Position numbers and translations under genes: made by a program. A model generated the notes under the pieces. It ran no database searches. It was not told the DNA's origin and saw only the letters and a list, made by a program, of their open reading frames with translations. Positions 25,464 to 33,023 of a stretch of DNA of 64,000 nucleotides are shown here, piece after piece; positions within the stretch are counted from its first letter, which is position 1; every line of letters begins with the position of its first letter. This stretch comes from Sulfurifustis variabilis (GTDB lineage: Bacteria > Pseudomonadota > Gammaproteobacteria > Acidiferrobacterales > Sulfurifustaceae): contig NZ_AP014936.1 in the NCBI RefSeq assembly GCF_002355415.1, positions 2,232,001 through 2,296,000 of the forward strand, in the 5' to 3' direction.

Positions 25464-25528
25464 GTGAGGTCGTGAGGTCGTGAGATCGTGAGGTCTCCAT
25501 TTCCCGATCTCCCGCTCTCACGATCTCC
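25464..25528. repeat. Octamer tandem repeat with inverted arm between isp2 and hynL
   Basis: Four tandem GTGAGGTC-type octamers run from 25464 to 25495 (the third is GTGAGATC). An inverted copy follows: GAGATCGTGAG (25482-25492) pairs perfectly with CTCACGATCTC (25517-25527) across a 24-base loop. It fills the 90-base gap between isp2 and hynL. In the mRNA it would form a stem-loop that could set the large-subunit to Isp ratio. Confidence 0.7.
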
Positions 25529-25533
25529 CGTAT

Positions 25534-26886
25534 TCACTGTTCCAGATTGTCCGCCACGAGCTCGAGGAGGCTCTCCGCCGTCCTGTCCCACCTGAAGTGC
25601 GCCTGGCCGTCGTCGAAGGTCTGGCGGCAGTTCGAGCAGGCCATGATCAGCTTCTCCGCCCCCGTCTCGTCCACCTGCTTCATCTTGATCTGGAACGTCT
25701 TGTAGCGCAGGTCGTCGGCGCGGTGGATCGTGATCACGCCCCCGCCTCCGCCGCAGCACCAGTTGCGGCCCTTGCTGTTATCCATTTCGTGCAGATCGAG
25801 GCCGAGCGCGTTCATCACGACGCGCGGCGCCTCGATCGCGCCGCCGCGGCGCACGAGCTGGCAGGGATCGTGGAAGGTCGCGGTCCCGCCTGCTTTCTTC
25901 ACCTTGAGCCGTCCGTTCTGGATCTGCTCGGCGATGAACTCCGTGATGTGGCGCACCTTGAACGGCAGCGGTTTACCGTACATGTTGGCGCCCTGCCAGC
26001 GCATGGCGCTGTAGGCGTGGCCGCATTCCGGCAGGATCAGGTACTTGGCCCGGCAGGCGATGGCGGCGTTGATGAGCTTCATGCTCATGTCGCGCTGCCA
26101 GTCGACGTTGCCCGAGAGCAGCCCGAAGTTGGTCGCCTCGTAGCCGTCGCTGCGGAAGGTGTAGGAGTAGCCGGCCGCCTTCATCACCTTGGCCGTGGCG
26201 GCGATCGATTCGGGGTACTTCATGATCTCGATCGAGGACATCGTGAGCAGCACGTCGGCAGCGTCCTTGTCCATCGGGATGTCGACCTCGTGCTCGTCGG
26301 CCATCCATTCGACGCGCTCCTGGAACACCTTGGGCGTCGCGCCGAGCGGGCTGCCCTCGCGCTCGGCCTTCTCCGCGACCGCCCAGAGCTCGTGCGGCAC
26401 GAGTCCCGCCTTGAACATCGCGTGGCGCGCCTGCCCGACGAGGGCGGCGATGTCGATGCCCATCGGGCAGGCGTTGGTGCAGCGCCCGCACATCGTGCAC
26501 GAGTCGTAGATGAGCTCCTGCCACTCGCGCAGGCGCGCGACGCTCACCGCCGGCTTGAGATTGAACAGCCGGTAGAACAGCGCGAACGGTCCCGCCTCGC
26601 GCTGGTAGGCCTGCTTGAAGACCTCGACCTTCCAGATGGGCGTGTACTTCGCCTCGCCGGTGGTGACGTAGAAGTGACACGCCGCCGCGCAGTTCCCGCA
26701 GTGGATGCAGGAGTCCATGTGAACGGCGGCGCCGTAGTGGAAGTCCTTCGCGAAATGCCGCATCGCCTCGCGCAGGCGCTCGGTCTCGGGCGTCTCGCCC
26801 TGCTGGTCGTAGCGGACGGCCGGTTCCTTTACCGAGAGCCGCGGCTTGCCGGTGTCGAGCTCGAGGGCGGGGTCGACGGTGCTCAT
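25534..26886 (-). CDS. isp2: Isp2, heterodisulfide-reductase-like iron-sulfur subunit of the Isp-type hydrogenase
   Basis: The 450-residue HdrD-like protein has two [4Fe-4S] motifs, CIHCGNCAAACHF and CTMCGRCTNACPMG, in the first third. Two CCG-type cysteine-rich domains follow: one around LILPECGHAYSAMRW and FHDPCQLVRRG, the other around NWCCGGGGG and MACSNCRQTF. It should take electrons from the small subunit or Isp1 on the cytoplasmic side. ATG at 26886 overlaps the isp1 stop as ATGA. The much longer upstream frame belongs to a shadow of isp1. Confidence 0.92.
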   Translation of the reverse strand: MSTVDPALELDTGKPRLSVKEPAVRYDQQGETPETERLREAMRHFAKDFHYGAAVHMDSCIHCGNCAAACHFYVTTGEAKYTPIWKVEVFKQAYQREAGPFALFYRLFNLKPAVSVARLREWQELIYDSCTMCGRCTNACPMGIDIAALVGQARHAMFKAGLVPHELWAVAEKAEREGSPLGATPKVFQERVEWMADEHEVDIPMDKDAADVLLTMSSIEIMKYPESIAATAKVMKAAGYSYTFRSDGYEATNFGLLSGNVDWQRDMSMKLINAAIACRAKYLILPECGHAYSAMRWQGANMYGKPLPFKVRHITEFIAEQIQNGRLKVKKAGGTATFHDPCQLVRRGGAIEAPRVVMNALGLDLHEMDNSKGRNWCCGGGGGVITIHRADDLRYKTFQIKMKQVDETGAEKLIMACSNCRQTFDDGQAHFRWDRTAESLLELVADNLEQ

Positions 26887-27542
26887 GTGGCGGCCCCCCG
26901 GCGGGTGAACACGTACCCCGTCACGGCGCGGGCCGGCACGAACAGGAAGGCATGCATGAGCTTGCCGAACGGGAACCAGACGAGCAGGAGCTGAAAGCTC
27001 AGGATATGGATCGCGAGCAGCGTCTCGTAGCGCGCGCCGAGGTGCGCGACCGCCATGAGCCCGGTCACGAGCGGCGCCACCGCCACGAACCAGGAGAAGT
27101 AGTCGTCGAAGTTCGACAGCAGCCGCAGGACCGGGTGCGTGATCCGCCGGACGAGCAGCGCGATGAAGGCCACGAGCGCGACGACGCCGCTCAGGTACAC
27201 GAACGCCGTGGGAAGCGCCGGCCAGCTCACGCCGAACAGGTCGCGGATGAACAGCAGATGGAACGCGCCGCCGAAGACCACGATCGCGAGCCCGATGTGC
27301 GAGACGTAGCCGAGCACGGTGCTGTAGGTATTGCGTTCGCGGAACTCGCGGCGGGGCCACATGCGCGAGAACACCGTCTTGACCGCGCCCCACCAGGGCG
27401 CCGCGCCGCCATGGCGCGGCTCGTTCAGGTCCCGCCGGTGGTGCAGGAAGAAGATCCCGAACAGGCGCCAGAGCACGCCGATGATGAAGATCGCGAAGGC
27501 CCATTCCATCGCCGGGCCGCGGGCGAAGTCGAGCAGCTCCAT
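26883..27542 (-). CDS. isp1: Isp1, cytochrome b-type membrane subunit of the Isp-type hydrogenase
   Basis: The 219-residue membrane protein resembles the NarI/DsrM-like gamma subunits. It has about five hydrophobic helices, with His residues in GYVSHIGLAIVVFGGAFHLLF and LGARYETLLAIHILSFQLLL available as haem b ligands. It anchors the hydrogenase and conducts electrons across the membrane. ATG at 27542 lies 1 base after the hynS stop, and its own stop overlaps isp2. Confidence 0.9.
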   Translation of the reverse strand: MELLDFARGPAMEWAFAIFIIGVLWRLFGIFFLHHRRDLNEPRHGGAAPWWGAVKTVFSRMWPRREFRERNTYSTVLGYVSHIGLAIVVFGGAFHLLFIRDLFGVSWPALPTAFVYLSGVVALVAFIALLVRRITHPVLRLLSNFDDYFSWFVAVAPLVTGLMAVAHLGARYETLLAIHILSFQLLLVWFPFGKLMHAFLFVPARAVTGYVFTRRGAAT

Positions 27543-27543
27543 G

Positions 27544-28599
27544 TCACTTGCCCTCCACGAGTTTGCGCTGGCGCATGCGCGAGGTGACCGCCGCCCCCAC
27601 GCCGACGGCCGCGCCCGCAACCGCCGCGGCGGCGAGCGTCGTGCGGTCGGTCCAGATGCCGGCGGAGAGCGGCGTGTACCAGCTCCCCTTGTCCCAGAAG
27701 TTCGGCTCCGAGCAGCCGATGCAGCCGTGACCGCTCTCGATCGGGAAGCTCACGCCGCCGTTCCACTTCACGGTGGCGCAGGCGTTGTACGTCGTCGGCC
27801 CCTTGCAGCCGAGCTCGTACAGGCACCAGCCGCGCCGCGCGCCCTCGTCGTCGAAGGTCTTCGCGAACTTGCCCTGGTCGTAAAATGGCCGGCGGTAGCA
27901 GCGGTCGTGGATGGTGTCCGCGAAAAACACCTTCGGACGATTGAGGTGATCGAGCTCCGGCAAGGTGCCGAAGGTGAGGTAATGGGCAATCACGCCGGTG
28001 AGGACCACCGGGATCGGCGGGCAGCCGGGGACGTTCACGATCGGCTTGTCCTTCACGATGTCGGAAACCGCGACCGCGCCCGTCGGGTTCGGATTCGCCT
28101 TCGGCAGGCCGCCGTAGGCCGCGCACGTGCCGACCGAGATCACGGCGGCCGCACCCTTCGCGGTGTCGCGCAGGATGTCGGCGAAGCTGTGACCCGCGAC
28201 CGTCCCGTAGCCGGCGTCGGCCATCGGGATCGCGCCGTCGACCAGCACCAGGTACTTGCCGTCGTTCTCCTTGATCGCCTGCGCGAGCGACGCTTCGGCC
28301 GCGTCGCCCGAGGGCGCCATGATGGTGTGCTGGTAGTCGAGCGAGATGAGATCGAAGATCAGGGTCTCGAGCGAGGCCGTGTGGGCGCGGGTGAGCGACT
28401 CGAGGCACCCGGTGCACTCCTGGAACGAGAGATAAACGACCGACGGCCGGCGTGCCTTCGCGAGCGCCTCCGCCATGGCCGGCACCACGCCCGGCGGCAG
28501 CGCCATCGCCGAGGCGACCGAGGCGCAGAACTTGAGAAATGTCCGACGGCTGATCCCGTGCTGCCCGAGTCTGTCGCCGAGCGTGAGGTTATCCGGCAT
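27544..28599 (-). CDS. hynS: Isp-type [NiFe] hydrogenase small subunit with Tat signal
   Basis: The 351-residue protein begins with a twin-arginine signal, ISRRTFLKFCASVASAMALP, so it is exported folded. The proximal cluster ligands are in QECTGCLES, GTCAAYGG and PGCPP; this is the ordinary four-Cys arrangement, not the six-Cys one of oxygen-tolerant enzymes. HDRCYRRP, GWCLYELGCKGP, NACATVKWN and CIGCSEPNFWD supply the medial and distal clusters. A C-terminal membrane helix (about 325-343) anchors it. It overlaps the HupH-like gene by 11 bases. Confidence 0.95.
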   Translation of the reverse strand: MPDNLTLGDRLGQHGISRRTFLKFCASVASAMALPPGVVPAMAEALAKARRPSVVYLSFQECTGCLESLTRAHTASLETLIFDLISLDYQHTIMAPSGDAAEASLAQAIKENDGKYLVLVDGAIPMADAGYGTVAGHSFADILRDTAKGAAAVISVGTCAAYGGLPKANPNPTGAVAVSDIVKDKPIVNVPGCPPIPVVLTGVIAHYLTFGTLPELDHLNRPKVFFADTIHDRCYRRPFYDQGKFAKTFDDEGARRGWCLYELGCKGPTTYNACATVKWNGGVSFPIESGHGCIGCSEPNFWDKGSWYTPLSAGIWTDRTTLAAAAVAGAAVGVGAAVTSRMRQRKLVEGK

Positions 28600-29035
28600 C
28601 GCTGTCTCCTTCCGCGGCTGGCGTCATCGTGGACTGCAGTCGGGCGCGAAGCCGCTCCAGCCCCAGCGCCGCGTCGCTGGGGTGCGTCTTCAGGATTTCC
28701 GGCACATACGTGATCTCGAGCAGCTCGCCCGCGACTTCCTCGAGCGCGTTGAAGTGCTTGACCCACCAGACGCCGTTCACGCCGGTCTCGTGCACGTGCG
28801 TCGGCCCGGCCGCCTGGACCTCGACCTCCACCTCGCCTCGCCCGAGCGCCTCCTCGAGGAAGGCGTAATCCGCCGGCGTGAGCGGGAGGCTGCGCAGATC
28901 GATGCTCGTCGCCTCGCCGGTGTCGACCAGCCGCGCGAGCAGGTCGGCGATCTCGTGCAGCAGCGCCGGCGCATTGAGCGGGACGCCGGCCGCGTCCGCG
29001 GGGACGACGGCGACCGGGATCTCATTGAGCTTCAT
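28589..29035 (-). CDS. hupH: HupH/HyaF-type hydrogenase expression or assembly protein
   Basis: The 148-residue protein contains ALLHEIADLLARLVDTGEATSIDLRSLPLTP and the C-terminal VHETGVNGVWWVKHFN. The latter matches the GETxxxGVWWV signature of HupH/HyaF C-terminal domains. These proteins help mature or check the small subunit. It lies between the protease and hynS with overlaps on both sides (14 and 11 bases), consistent with that role. It is shorter than full-length HupH, consisting essentially of the conserved C-terminal domain. Confidence 0.82.
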   Translation of the reverse strand: MKLNEIPVAVVPADAAGVPLNAPALLHEIADLLARLVDTGEATSIDLRSLPLTPADYAFLEEALGRGEVEVEVQAAGPTHVHETGVNGVWWVKHFNALEEVAGELLEITYVPEILKTHPSDAALGLERLRARLQSTMTPAAEGDSDAG

Positions 29036-29501
29036 GCGCGCTCCAGCGATCGATGAGGGAAAGGGCGATGTCGCCGGCCGCGGGCAGCGCCGCCGCCACG
29101 GGTGCGCTCGGCCGCTCGCCCCAGTCGATATCCCTGGGCTGGATGCCGATAAGCGCGCGCCGCTCGGGCAAGCGGCCCGCGAGCCGCGCCATGACGAGCA
29201 GATCGAGGAGGCTCACCTCGTGCACGCTGAGCTTGCGATTGTGCGCGAGGAAACGGTCCATCGCCTCGTGCTCGAAGAGCCGCACGGTCCCGGGCGCCTC
29301 CTTGAGCTCGGCCGCGTCGATGACGATGAGGGCGCCGCAGTCGTCGATCGTTCCCGCCAGCGTGAAGCTCAGCGTGCCGGCGTCGACGAGCTCGACATCG
29401 TCCCGCGTTCGGCAGCGGCCTTCGAGGTGGCGAACGGCATGGACGCCGGCCCCTTCGTCGGTCAGCAGACTGTTGCCCACCCCGAGCACGAGCGTTTTCA
29501 C
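29022..29501 (-). CDS. hupD: Hydrogenase maturation protease (HupD/HyaD type)
   Basis: The 159-residue protein has VLGVGNSLLTDEGAGVHAV (with the nickel-binding Glu), VELVDAGTLSFTLAG, VIDAAELKEAPGTVRLF and HEVSLLDLLVMARL, the complete M52 pattern. The GTG start at 29501 is preceded by AAGGAGG (29518-29512) at a 10-base spacing, which decides against upstream ATGs at 29531 and 29558. It should cleave the HynL tail. It is the first gene of the minus-strand hydrogenase block and diverges from hypC across about 340 bases. Confidence 0.88.
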   Translation of the reverse strand: MKTLVLGVGNSLLTDEGAGVHAVRHLEGRCRTRDDVELVDAGTLSFTLAGTIDDCGALIVIDAAELKEAPGTVRLFEHEAMDRFLAHNRKLSVHEVSLLDLLVMARLAGRLPERRALIGIQPRDIDWGERPSAPVAAALPAAGDIALSLIDRWSAHEAQ

Positions 29502-29754
29502 GGCCGCCCTGCCTCCTTGTGTCGCCACCATAACGCGTGGGCGAAAAGACTCCCACAAGGCACGGCCGCCGGTCCACTCCCTCGCGGTCCGTTACTGTAA
29601 AAATTCTCGACGGCAGGAAGGCGAGGGCGGAGGGCGAAGGCGGCTCGCCCGTGGCGGCCCCGGACGCGAGGCAGCGCCTCGCGCCGGCCCGCATACCTCC
29701 CGTCGATGGTGTCGTTCATATGCGGGCATCGTAAGGCGGGCGCAAACTCGCATA

Positions 29755-29768
29755 TTGATTCAGGTCAA
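29755..29768 (+). promoter_or_regulatory. FNR/ANR-type binding site upstream of hypC
   Basis: TTGATTCAGGTCAA fits the FNR consensus TTGAT-N4-ATCAA with a single change (GTCAA). Its centre, 29761.5, lies 41.5 bases before a start predicted from the -10 hexamer at 29791, the exact position of class II FNR-activated promoters. Anaerobic or micro-oxic induction of hypCABD is therefore expected. A 7-bp inverted repeat ATATGCG/CGCATAT (29718-29724 and 29749-29755) abuts it. The rest of the 29502-29843 gap shows no gene. Confidence 0.75.
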
Positions 29769-29790
29769 AATGCGTCCGAGGTCCGGGCGC

Positions 29791-29796
29791 TACCAT
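29791..29796 (+). promoter_or_regulatory. -10 element of the hypC promoter
   Basis: TACCAT matches four of six positions of TATAAT and lies 22 bases after the FNR box. No good -35 is present, as usual for activator-dependent promoters. The start is predicted near 29803. AAGGAG at about 29807 is too far from the hypC ATG to be its ribosome site. Confidence 0.5.
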
Positions 29797-29843
29797 CCCG
29801 TACGTAAAGGAGCTAGGGTAAGCGCGATTCGCGAGGGTCGGCC

Positions 29844-30086
29844 ATGTGTCTGGGAATTCCCATGCAGGTGAAGGAGGTCATGGGCTACACCGCCCGCTGC
29901 GAGGCCAAGGGCGTCGAGCGCGACGTGAGCCTCTTCCTCCTGCAGCACGAGCCGGTCGTGGCCGGGGACTTCGTGATGGTGCACGTCGGTTACGCGATCC
30001 AGCGCATGACGGAGCAGGAGGCACGCTCGGCCTGGGAGGTCTACGACGAGATGCTCGCCGCCGAGACGCGCGCGCCCGATGCATGA
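29844..30086 (+). CDS. hypC: HypC, hydrogenase maturation chaperone
   Basis: The 80-residue protein begins MCLGIPMQV; Cys2 is the residue that holds the Fe(CN)2CO unit with HypD and delivers it to the large subunit. VKEVMGYTARCEAKGVERDVSL and VVAGDFVMVHVGYAIQRM follow the family pattern. It is the first gene of hypCABD and overlaps hypA by 8 bases. It should serve both hydrogenases. Confidence 0.95.
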   Translation: MCLGIPMQVKEVMGYTARCEAKGVERDVSLFLLQHEPVVAGDFVMVHVGYAIQRMTEQEARSAWEVYDEMLAAETRAPDA

Positions 30087-30450
30087 GCTCTCCGTCTGCC
30101 AGGGCATGCTGGCGCAGGTGAGCGAGATCGCGCGAGACCATGGCGCGCGCGCGGCGAGCCGGATCGTGGTGCGCGTCGGCCCGCTCTCGGGCGTCGAGCC
30201 CGCCCTGCTCGCGCAGGCCTTCCCGCTCGCGCGGGCCGGCACGGTCGCCGCCGAGGCGGACCTCGTGGTCGAACCCGCGCCGGTGCGCGTGCGCTGCGAG
30301 CGCTGCGGCGCCGAGACCGAGGCCGCCGCCAACCGCCTGCTCTGCGGCGCGTGCGGCGACTACCGTACGACGCTCACGGCGGGCGACGAGCTGCTGCTCG
30401 TGAGCGTGGAGCTCGTGCGAGAAGAAGAAGTGATGAGTGCAAAGCGATAA
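30079..30450 (+). CDS. hypA: HypA, nickel-insertion metallochaperone
   Basis: The 123-residue protein begins MHELSVCQGML, giving the N-terminal nickel site (Met-His-Glu). Zinc ligands are CERCG and CGACG. The last residues (VMSAKR) and the stop codon are encoded within a heptad-repeat element (30429-30518), so the C-terminus has been remodelled by the repeat. It works with HypB to load nickel. Confidence 0.94.
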   Translation: MHELSVCQGMLAQVSEIARDHGARAASRIVVRVGPLSGVEPALLAQAFPLARAGTVAAEADLVVEPAPVRVRCERCGAETEAAANRLLCGACGDYRTTLTAGDELLLVSVELVREEEVMSAKR

Positions 30451-30518
30451 GTGATGAGTGGAGGAGCGCGCGCAGCGCGCAACATCAACTAGTCACTTAT
30501 CACTTATCACTGGTCACC
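30429..30518. repeat. Heptad-repeat palindromic element, copy 2 (hypA 3' end to hypB)
   Basis: AGTGATG-type 7-base units (30429-30463) lead into a central GCGCGC-GCA-GCGCGC palindrome (30466-30480). ATCAAC and inverted units GTCACTT, ATCACTT, ATCACTG follow to about 30512. The layout is the same as in 23591-23670, but the left arm is better preserved. It overlaps the last codons of hypA and fills the gap to hypB. Confidence 0.78.
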
Positions 30519-30527
30519 GGAGTTCAG

Positions 30528-31331
30528 ATGTGTGACACCTGCGGCTGCAACGTGACCCCCGGCAACGCCCACCTGGCGCACGCGCCGCAACCGGAGGGCG
30601 TGACCGCCGTCTCCGTGCTCAGGGGCCTGCTCTCGGAGAACGATCTCCAGGCCAGGCACAACCGCACGCACTTCGACGCCCATGGCGTGCTTGCCGTCAA
30701 CCTGATGTCCTCGCCCGGGGCGGGCAAGACGCGGCTCCTCGAGGCGACGATCGATGCGTTGCGCGACGAGCTGCGCATCGCCGTCATCGAGGGCGATCTC
30801 GAGACCGAGAACGACGCGGAGCGCGTGCGCGCGAAGGGCGTCGCGGCGCTCCAGATCACGACGGGCACGGCGTGCCACCTCGACGCGCACATGGTGCACG
30901 ACGCGCTTCACCGCCTGCCCCTCGACGGCGTGGATCTCGTTTTCATCGAGAACGTGGGCAATCTCGTGTGCCCCGCGAGCTTCGATCTGGGCCAGCACCG
31001 CAACGTCGTCCTGTTGTCGGCCACCGAGGGCGACGACAAGCCCGCGAAGTACCCCGTGATGTTCCGCGGGGCCGACCTCGCCCTCCTCACGAAGAGCGAT
31101 CTCCTGCCCGTGCTCGACGACTTCGAACCCGCGCGCGCCGAGGCCGCGTTGCGCGCGCTCGCGAGCCGGGCTCCGCTGTTGACGATTTCGGCCAGGACCG
31201 GCGACGGCCTCGAGGGGTGGCTCGCGTGGCTGCGCGGCGAGCTCCGGGCCGAACGGGAGCGGCTCGCGACGCATCCGCCGGCGTCGCCGTCGCATCCTCA
31301 CGCCCGCCCCCGCGCCAGGATGCTGCCCTGA
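30528..31331 (+). CDS. hypB: HypB, GTPase for nickel insertion
   Basis: The 267-residue protein begins MCDTCGCN, the high-affinity nickel motif CxxCGC. It has the P-loop SSPGAGKTRLLE, switch region EGDLETENDAERV, metal site TGTACHLDAHMV and NKxD equivalent TKSDLLP. There is no His-rich nickel-storage stretch at the N-terminus. A short His/Pro tail (SHPHARP) ends the protein. ATG at 30528 was chosen because the CxxCGC motif must be N-terminal. hypD starts 3 bases downstream. Confidence 0.95.
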   Translation: MCDTCGCNVTPGNAHLAHAPQPEGVTAVSVLRGLLSENDLQARHNRTHFDAHGVLAVNLMSSPGAGKTRLLEATIDALRDELRIAVIEGDLETENDAERVRAKGVAALQITTGTACHLDAHMVHDALHRLPLDGVDLVFIENVGNLVCPASFDLGQHRNVVLLSATEGDDKPAKYPVMFRGADLALLTKSDLLPVLDDFEPARAEAALRALASRAPLLTISARTGDGLEGWLAWLRGELRAERERLATHPPASPSHPHARPRARMLP

Positions 31332-31334
31332 CCG

Positions 31335-32456
31335 ATGGCGAGCGCGCGCGACTGGCTCGATCGCATCAGGCGTCTGCCGCTGCCGCCGCGCGTGCGCATC
31401 ATGAACGTGTGCGGCGGGCACGAGCGCTCGATCACCATGGCCGGCATCCGTGGCGCGCTGCCGCACGCCATCGAGCTCATCCCCGGCCCGGGGTGCCCCG
31501 TCTGCGTCTGTCCGGAGGAGGACGTCTACCAGGCGATCCAGCTCGCGCTGAACGAGGACGTGACCCTGGTCGCGTTCGGAGACATGCTGCGCGTCCCGGT
31601 GAACGCGCCGAAGAAGGACCCGCGCTCGCTCGAGCAGGCGAAGGCGGCCGGCGCCGACATCCGCCCGATCGCCTCGCCCGTCGAGGCGGTTCGACTCGCG
31701 CAGGCGAATCCGGACCGGGCGATCGTGTTCTTCGCAGCCGGGTTCGAAACGACCACGGCGCCGGTCGCGGCGATGCTCGCGGAAGGCGTTCCGTCGAACC
31801 TCTCGGTGCTCCTCTCGGGACGGCTCACCTGGCCCGCGGTCGCCATGCTGCTCGACTCGGAGACCCCCGGCTTCGACGCGCTCGTGGCGCCCGGACACGT
31901 CTCGACGGTGATGGGGCCGGAAGAATGGCGCTTCGTGGTCGAGAAGCACCGCATCCCGGCGGCGGTCGCCGGCTTCACGCCGGAGAGCCTGCTCGCCGCC
32001 ATGTACTCGACGCTGCGTCAGCTGATCGAGGGCCGGCCCTTCCTCGACAACTGCTATCCCGAAGTCGTGCGACCGGGCGGCAACCCGACGGCGCGCGCGC
32101 ACCTCGCCCGCACCCTGGATGTCGTCGACGCCAACTGGCGCGGCGTCGGCATCATCCCGCGCTCCGGGTTCGCGATAAAGGAGACGCTGGCGGGTCACGA
32201 TGCGCGCAGGCGGTTCCCCTCCTACGAGGATCCCTCGCGCAAGCGCGCGGGCCAGATGCCGCCGGGCTGCGACTGCGCGCGCGTCGTGCTCGGCAAGATC
32301 TACCCCAACGAGTGCGTCCTTTACGGCCGGGCGTGCACGCCGCGGCATCCCATCGGTCCCTGCATGGTCTCCGACGAGGGCGCCTGCCGCATCTGGTGGG
32401 CCGCCGGTGTCCGGGAGCCGCACGAGCCCGCCCGGACGGCATCGGTCCCCGGCTGA
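31335..32456 (+). CDS. hypD: HypD, iron-sulfur scaffold for Fe(CN)2CO assembly
   Basis: The 373-residue protein has the catalytic CGGHE (VRIMNVCGGHERSI), GPGCPVCVCP and GFETTTAP motifs. The C-terminal GCDCARVVLGKIYPNEC and CTPRHPIGPCMVSDEGACRI provide the [4Fe-4S] ligands. With HypC and HypE it reduces cyanate-derived ligands onto iron. It is the last gene of the hypCABD run. Confidence 0.95.
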   Translation: MASARDWLDRIRRLPLPPRVRIMNVCGGHERSITMAGIRGALPHAIELIPGPGCPVCVCPEEDVYQAIQLALNEDVTLVAFGDMLRVPVNAPKKDPRSLEQAKAAGADIRPIASPVEAVRLAQANPDRAIVFFAAGFETTTAPVAAMLAEGVPSNLSVLLSGRLTWPAVAMLLDSETPGFDALVAPGHVSTVMGPEEWRFVVEKHRIPAAVAGFTPESLLAAMYSTLRQLIEGRPFLDNCYPEVVRPGGNPTARAHLARTLDVVDANWRGVGIIPRSGFAIKETLAGHDARRRFPSYEDPSRKRAGQMPPGCDCARVVLGKIYPNECVLYGRACTPRHPIGPCMVSDEGACRIWWAAGVREPHEPARTASVPG

Positions 32457-32483
32457 ATTCCTCCACTCGCGTTGTCGGTTCCT

Positions 32484-32500
32484 CGCGGGAATCCCCCGCG
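32484..32500. terminator. Hairpin after hypD, no U-tract
   Basis: CGCGGG (32484-32489) and CCCGCG (32495-32500) form a 6-bp G+C stem with a 5-base loop, 27 bases past the hypD stop. There is no run of T, so this may be an RNA-stabilising or pausing structure rather than an intrinsic terminator. Confidence 0.35.
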
Positions 32501-32551
32501 CCCGAGCCGGGTCTAAGGAAACAGAGTGCTGGCGAACCATGGAGGTGGCTC

Positions 32552-32905
32552 ATGAAGGAAAAGCGCTGGCAAGACTGGGTAATGCTCATCCTGGGCATCT
32601 GGCTGTTCCTGTCGCCGTTCGTCCTACAGTACGCCGACCTGCGCGGAACCGCGTCGCTCAATTCCTACGTCCTCGGGATCGCCGTCGTGGCGTTCGCCAT
32701 CGCGGCTCTCGCGCGCCCGCAGATGTGGGAGGAATGGGTGAACCTGGTGCTCGGCATCTGGCTGATCGTCTCGCCGTTCGTGCTGGGCTTTCAGTCGGAG
32801 ACCGTGGCCCTGTGGAACCACGTCATCATCGGCCTGCTGATCGGCGGCGACGCGATCTCGGCCATGCTCGAGGAACGCACGGGCCGCAAGGCCGCGATGC
32901 ACTAG
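32552..32905 (+). CDS. SPW repeat membrane protein 1
   Basis: The 117-residue protein has four membrane helices arranged as two copies of the SPW motif: QDWVMLILGIWLFLSPFVL and EEWVNLVLGIWLIVSPFVLG. The family is membrane-bound and without known function. GGAGGTGGCTC precedes the ATG. The next gene is a clear duplicate with nearly the same ribosome site. Between HypD and the SPW pair there is no evidence of a shared role. Confidence 0.88.
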   Translation: MKEKRWQDWVMLILGIWLFLSPFVLQYADLRGTASLNSYVLGIAVVAFAIAALARPQMWEEWVNLVLGIWLIVSPFVLGFQSETVALWNHVIIGLLIGGDAISAMLEERTGRKAAMH

Positions 32906-32920
32906 CCGGCCCGCCGGTCG

Positions 32921-32949
32921 ACGCGTGGCGGGAGGTTCCCGCCGCGCGT
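32921..32949. terminator. Long perfect hairpin between the two SPW genes
   Basis: ACGCG-T-GGCGGGA (32921-32933), loop GGT, then TCCCGCC-G-CGCGT (32937-32949) form a 13-bp stem with one T-G pair. No T-tract follows. It could be a Rho-assisted terminator or an mRNA 3' stabiliser for the first SPW gene. Confidence 0.5.
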
Positions 32950-33023
32950 CCCGCGCCCGGGCAAGTGAATCCCGGGGAGCCGTCTGCGTCTAACCCGGGA
33001 ATCGTTCCATACGGAGGTGGATC

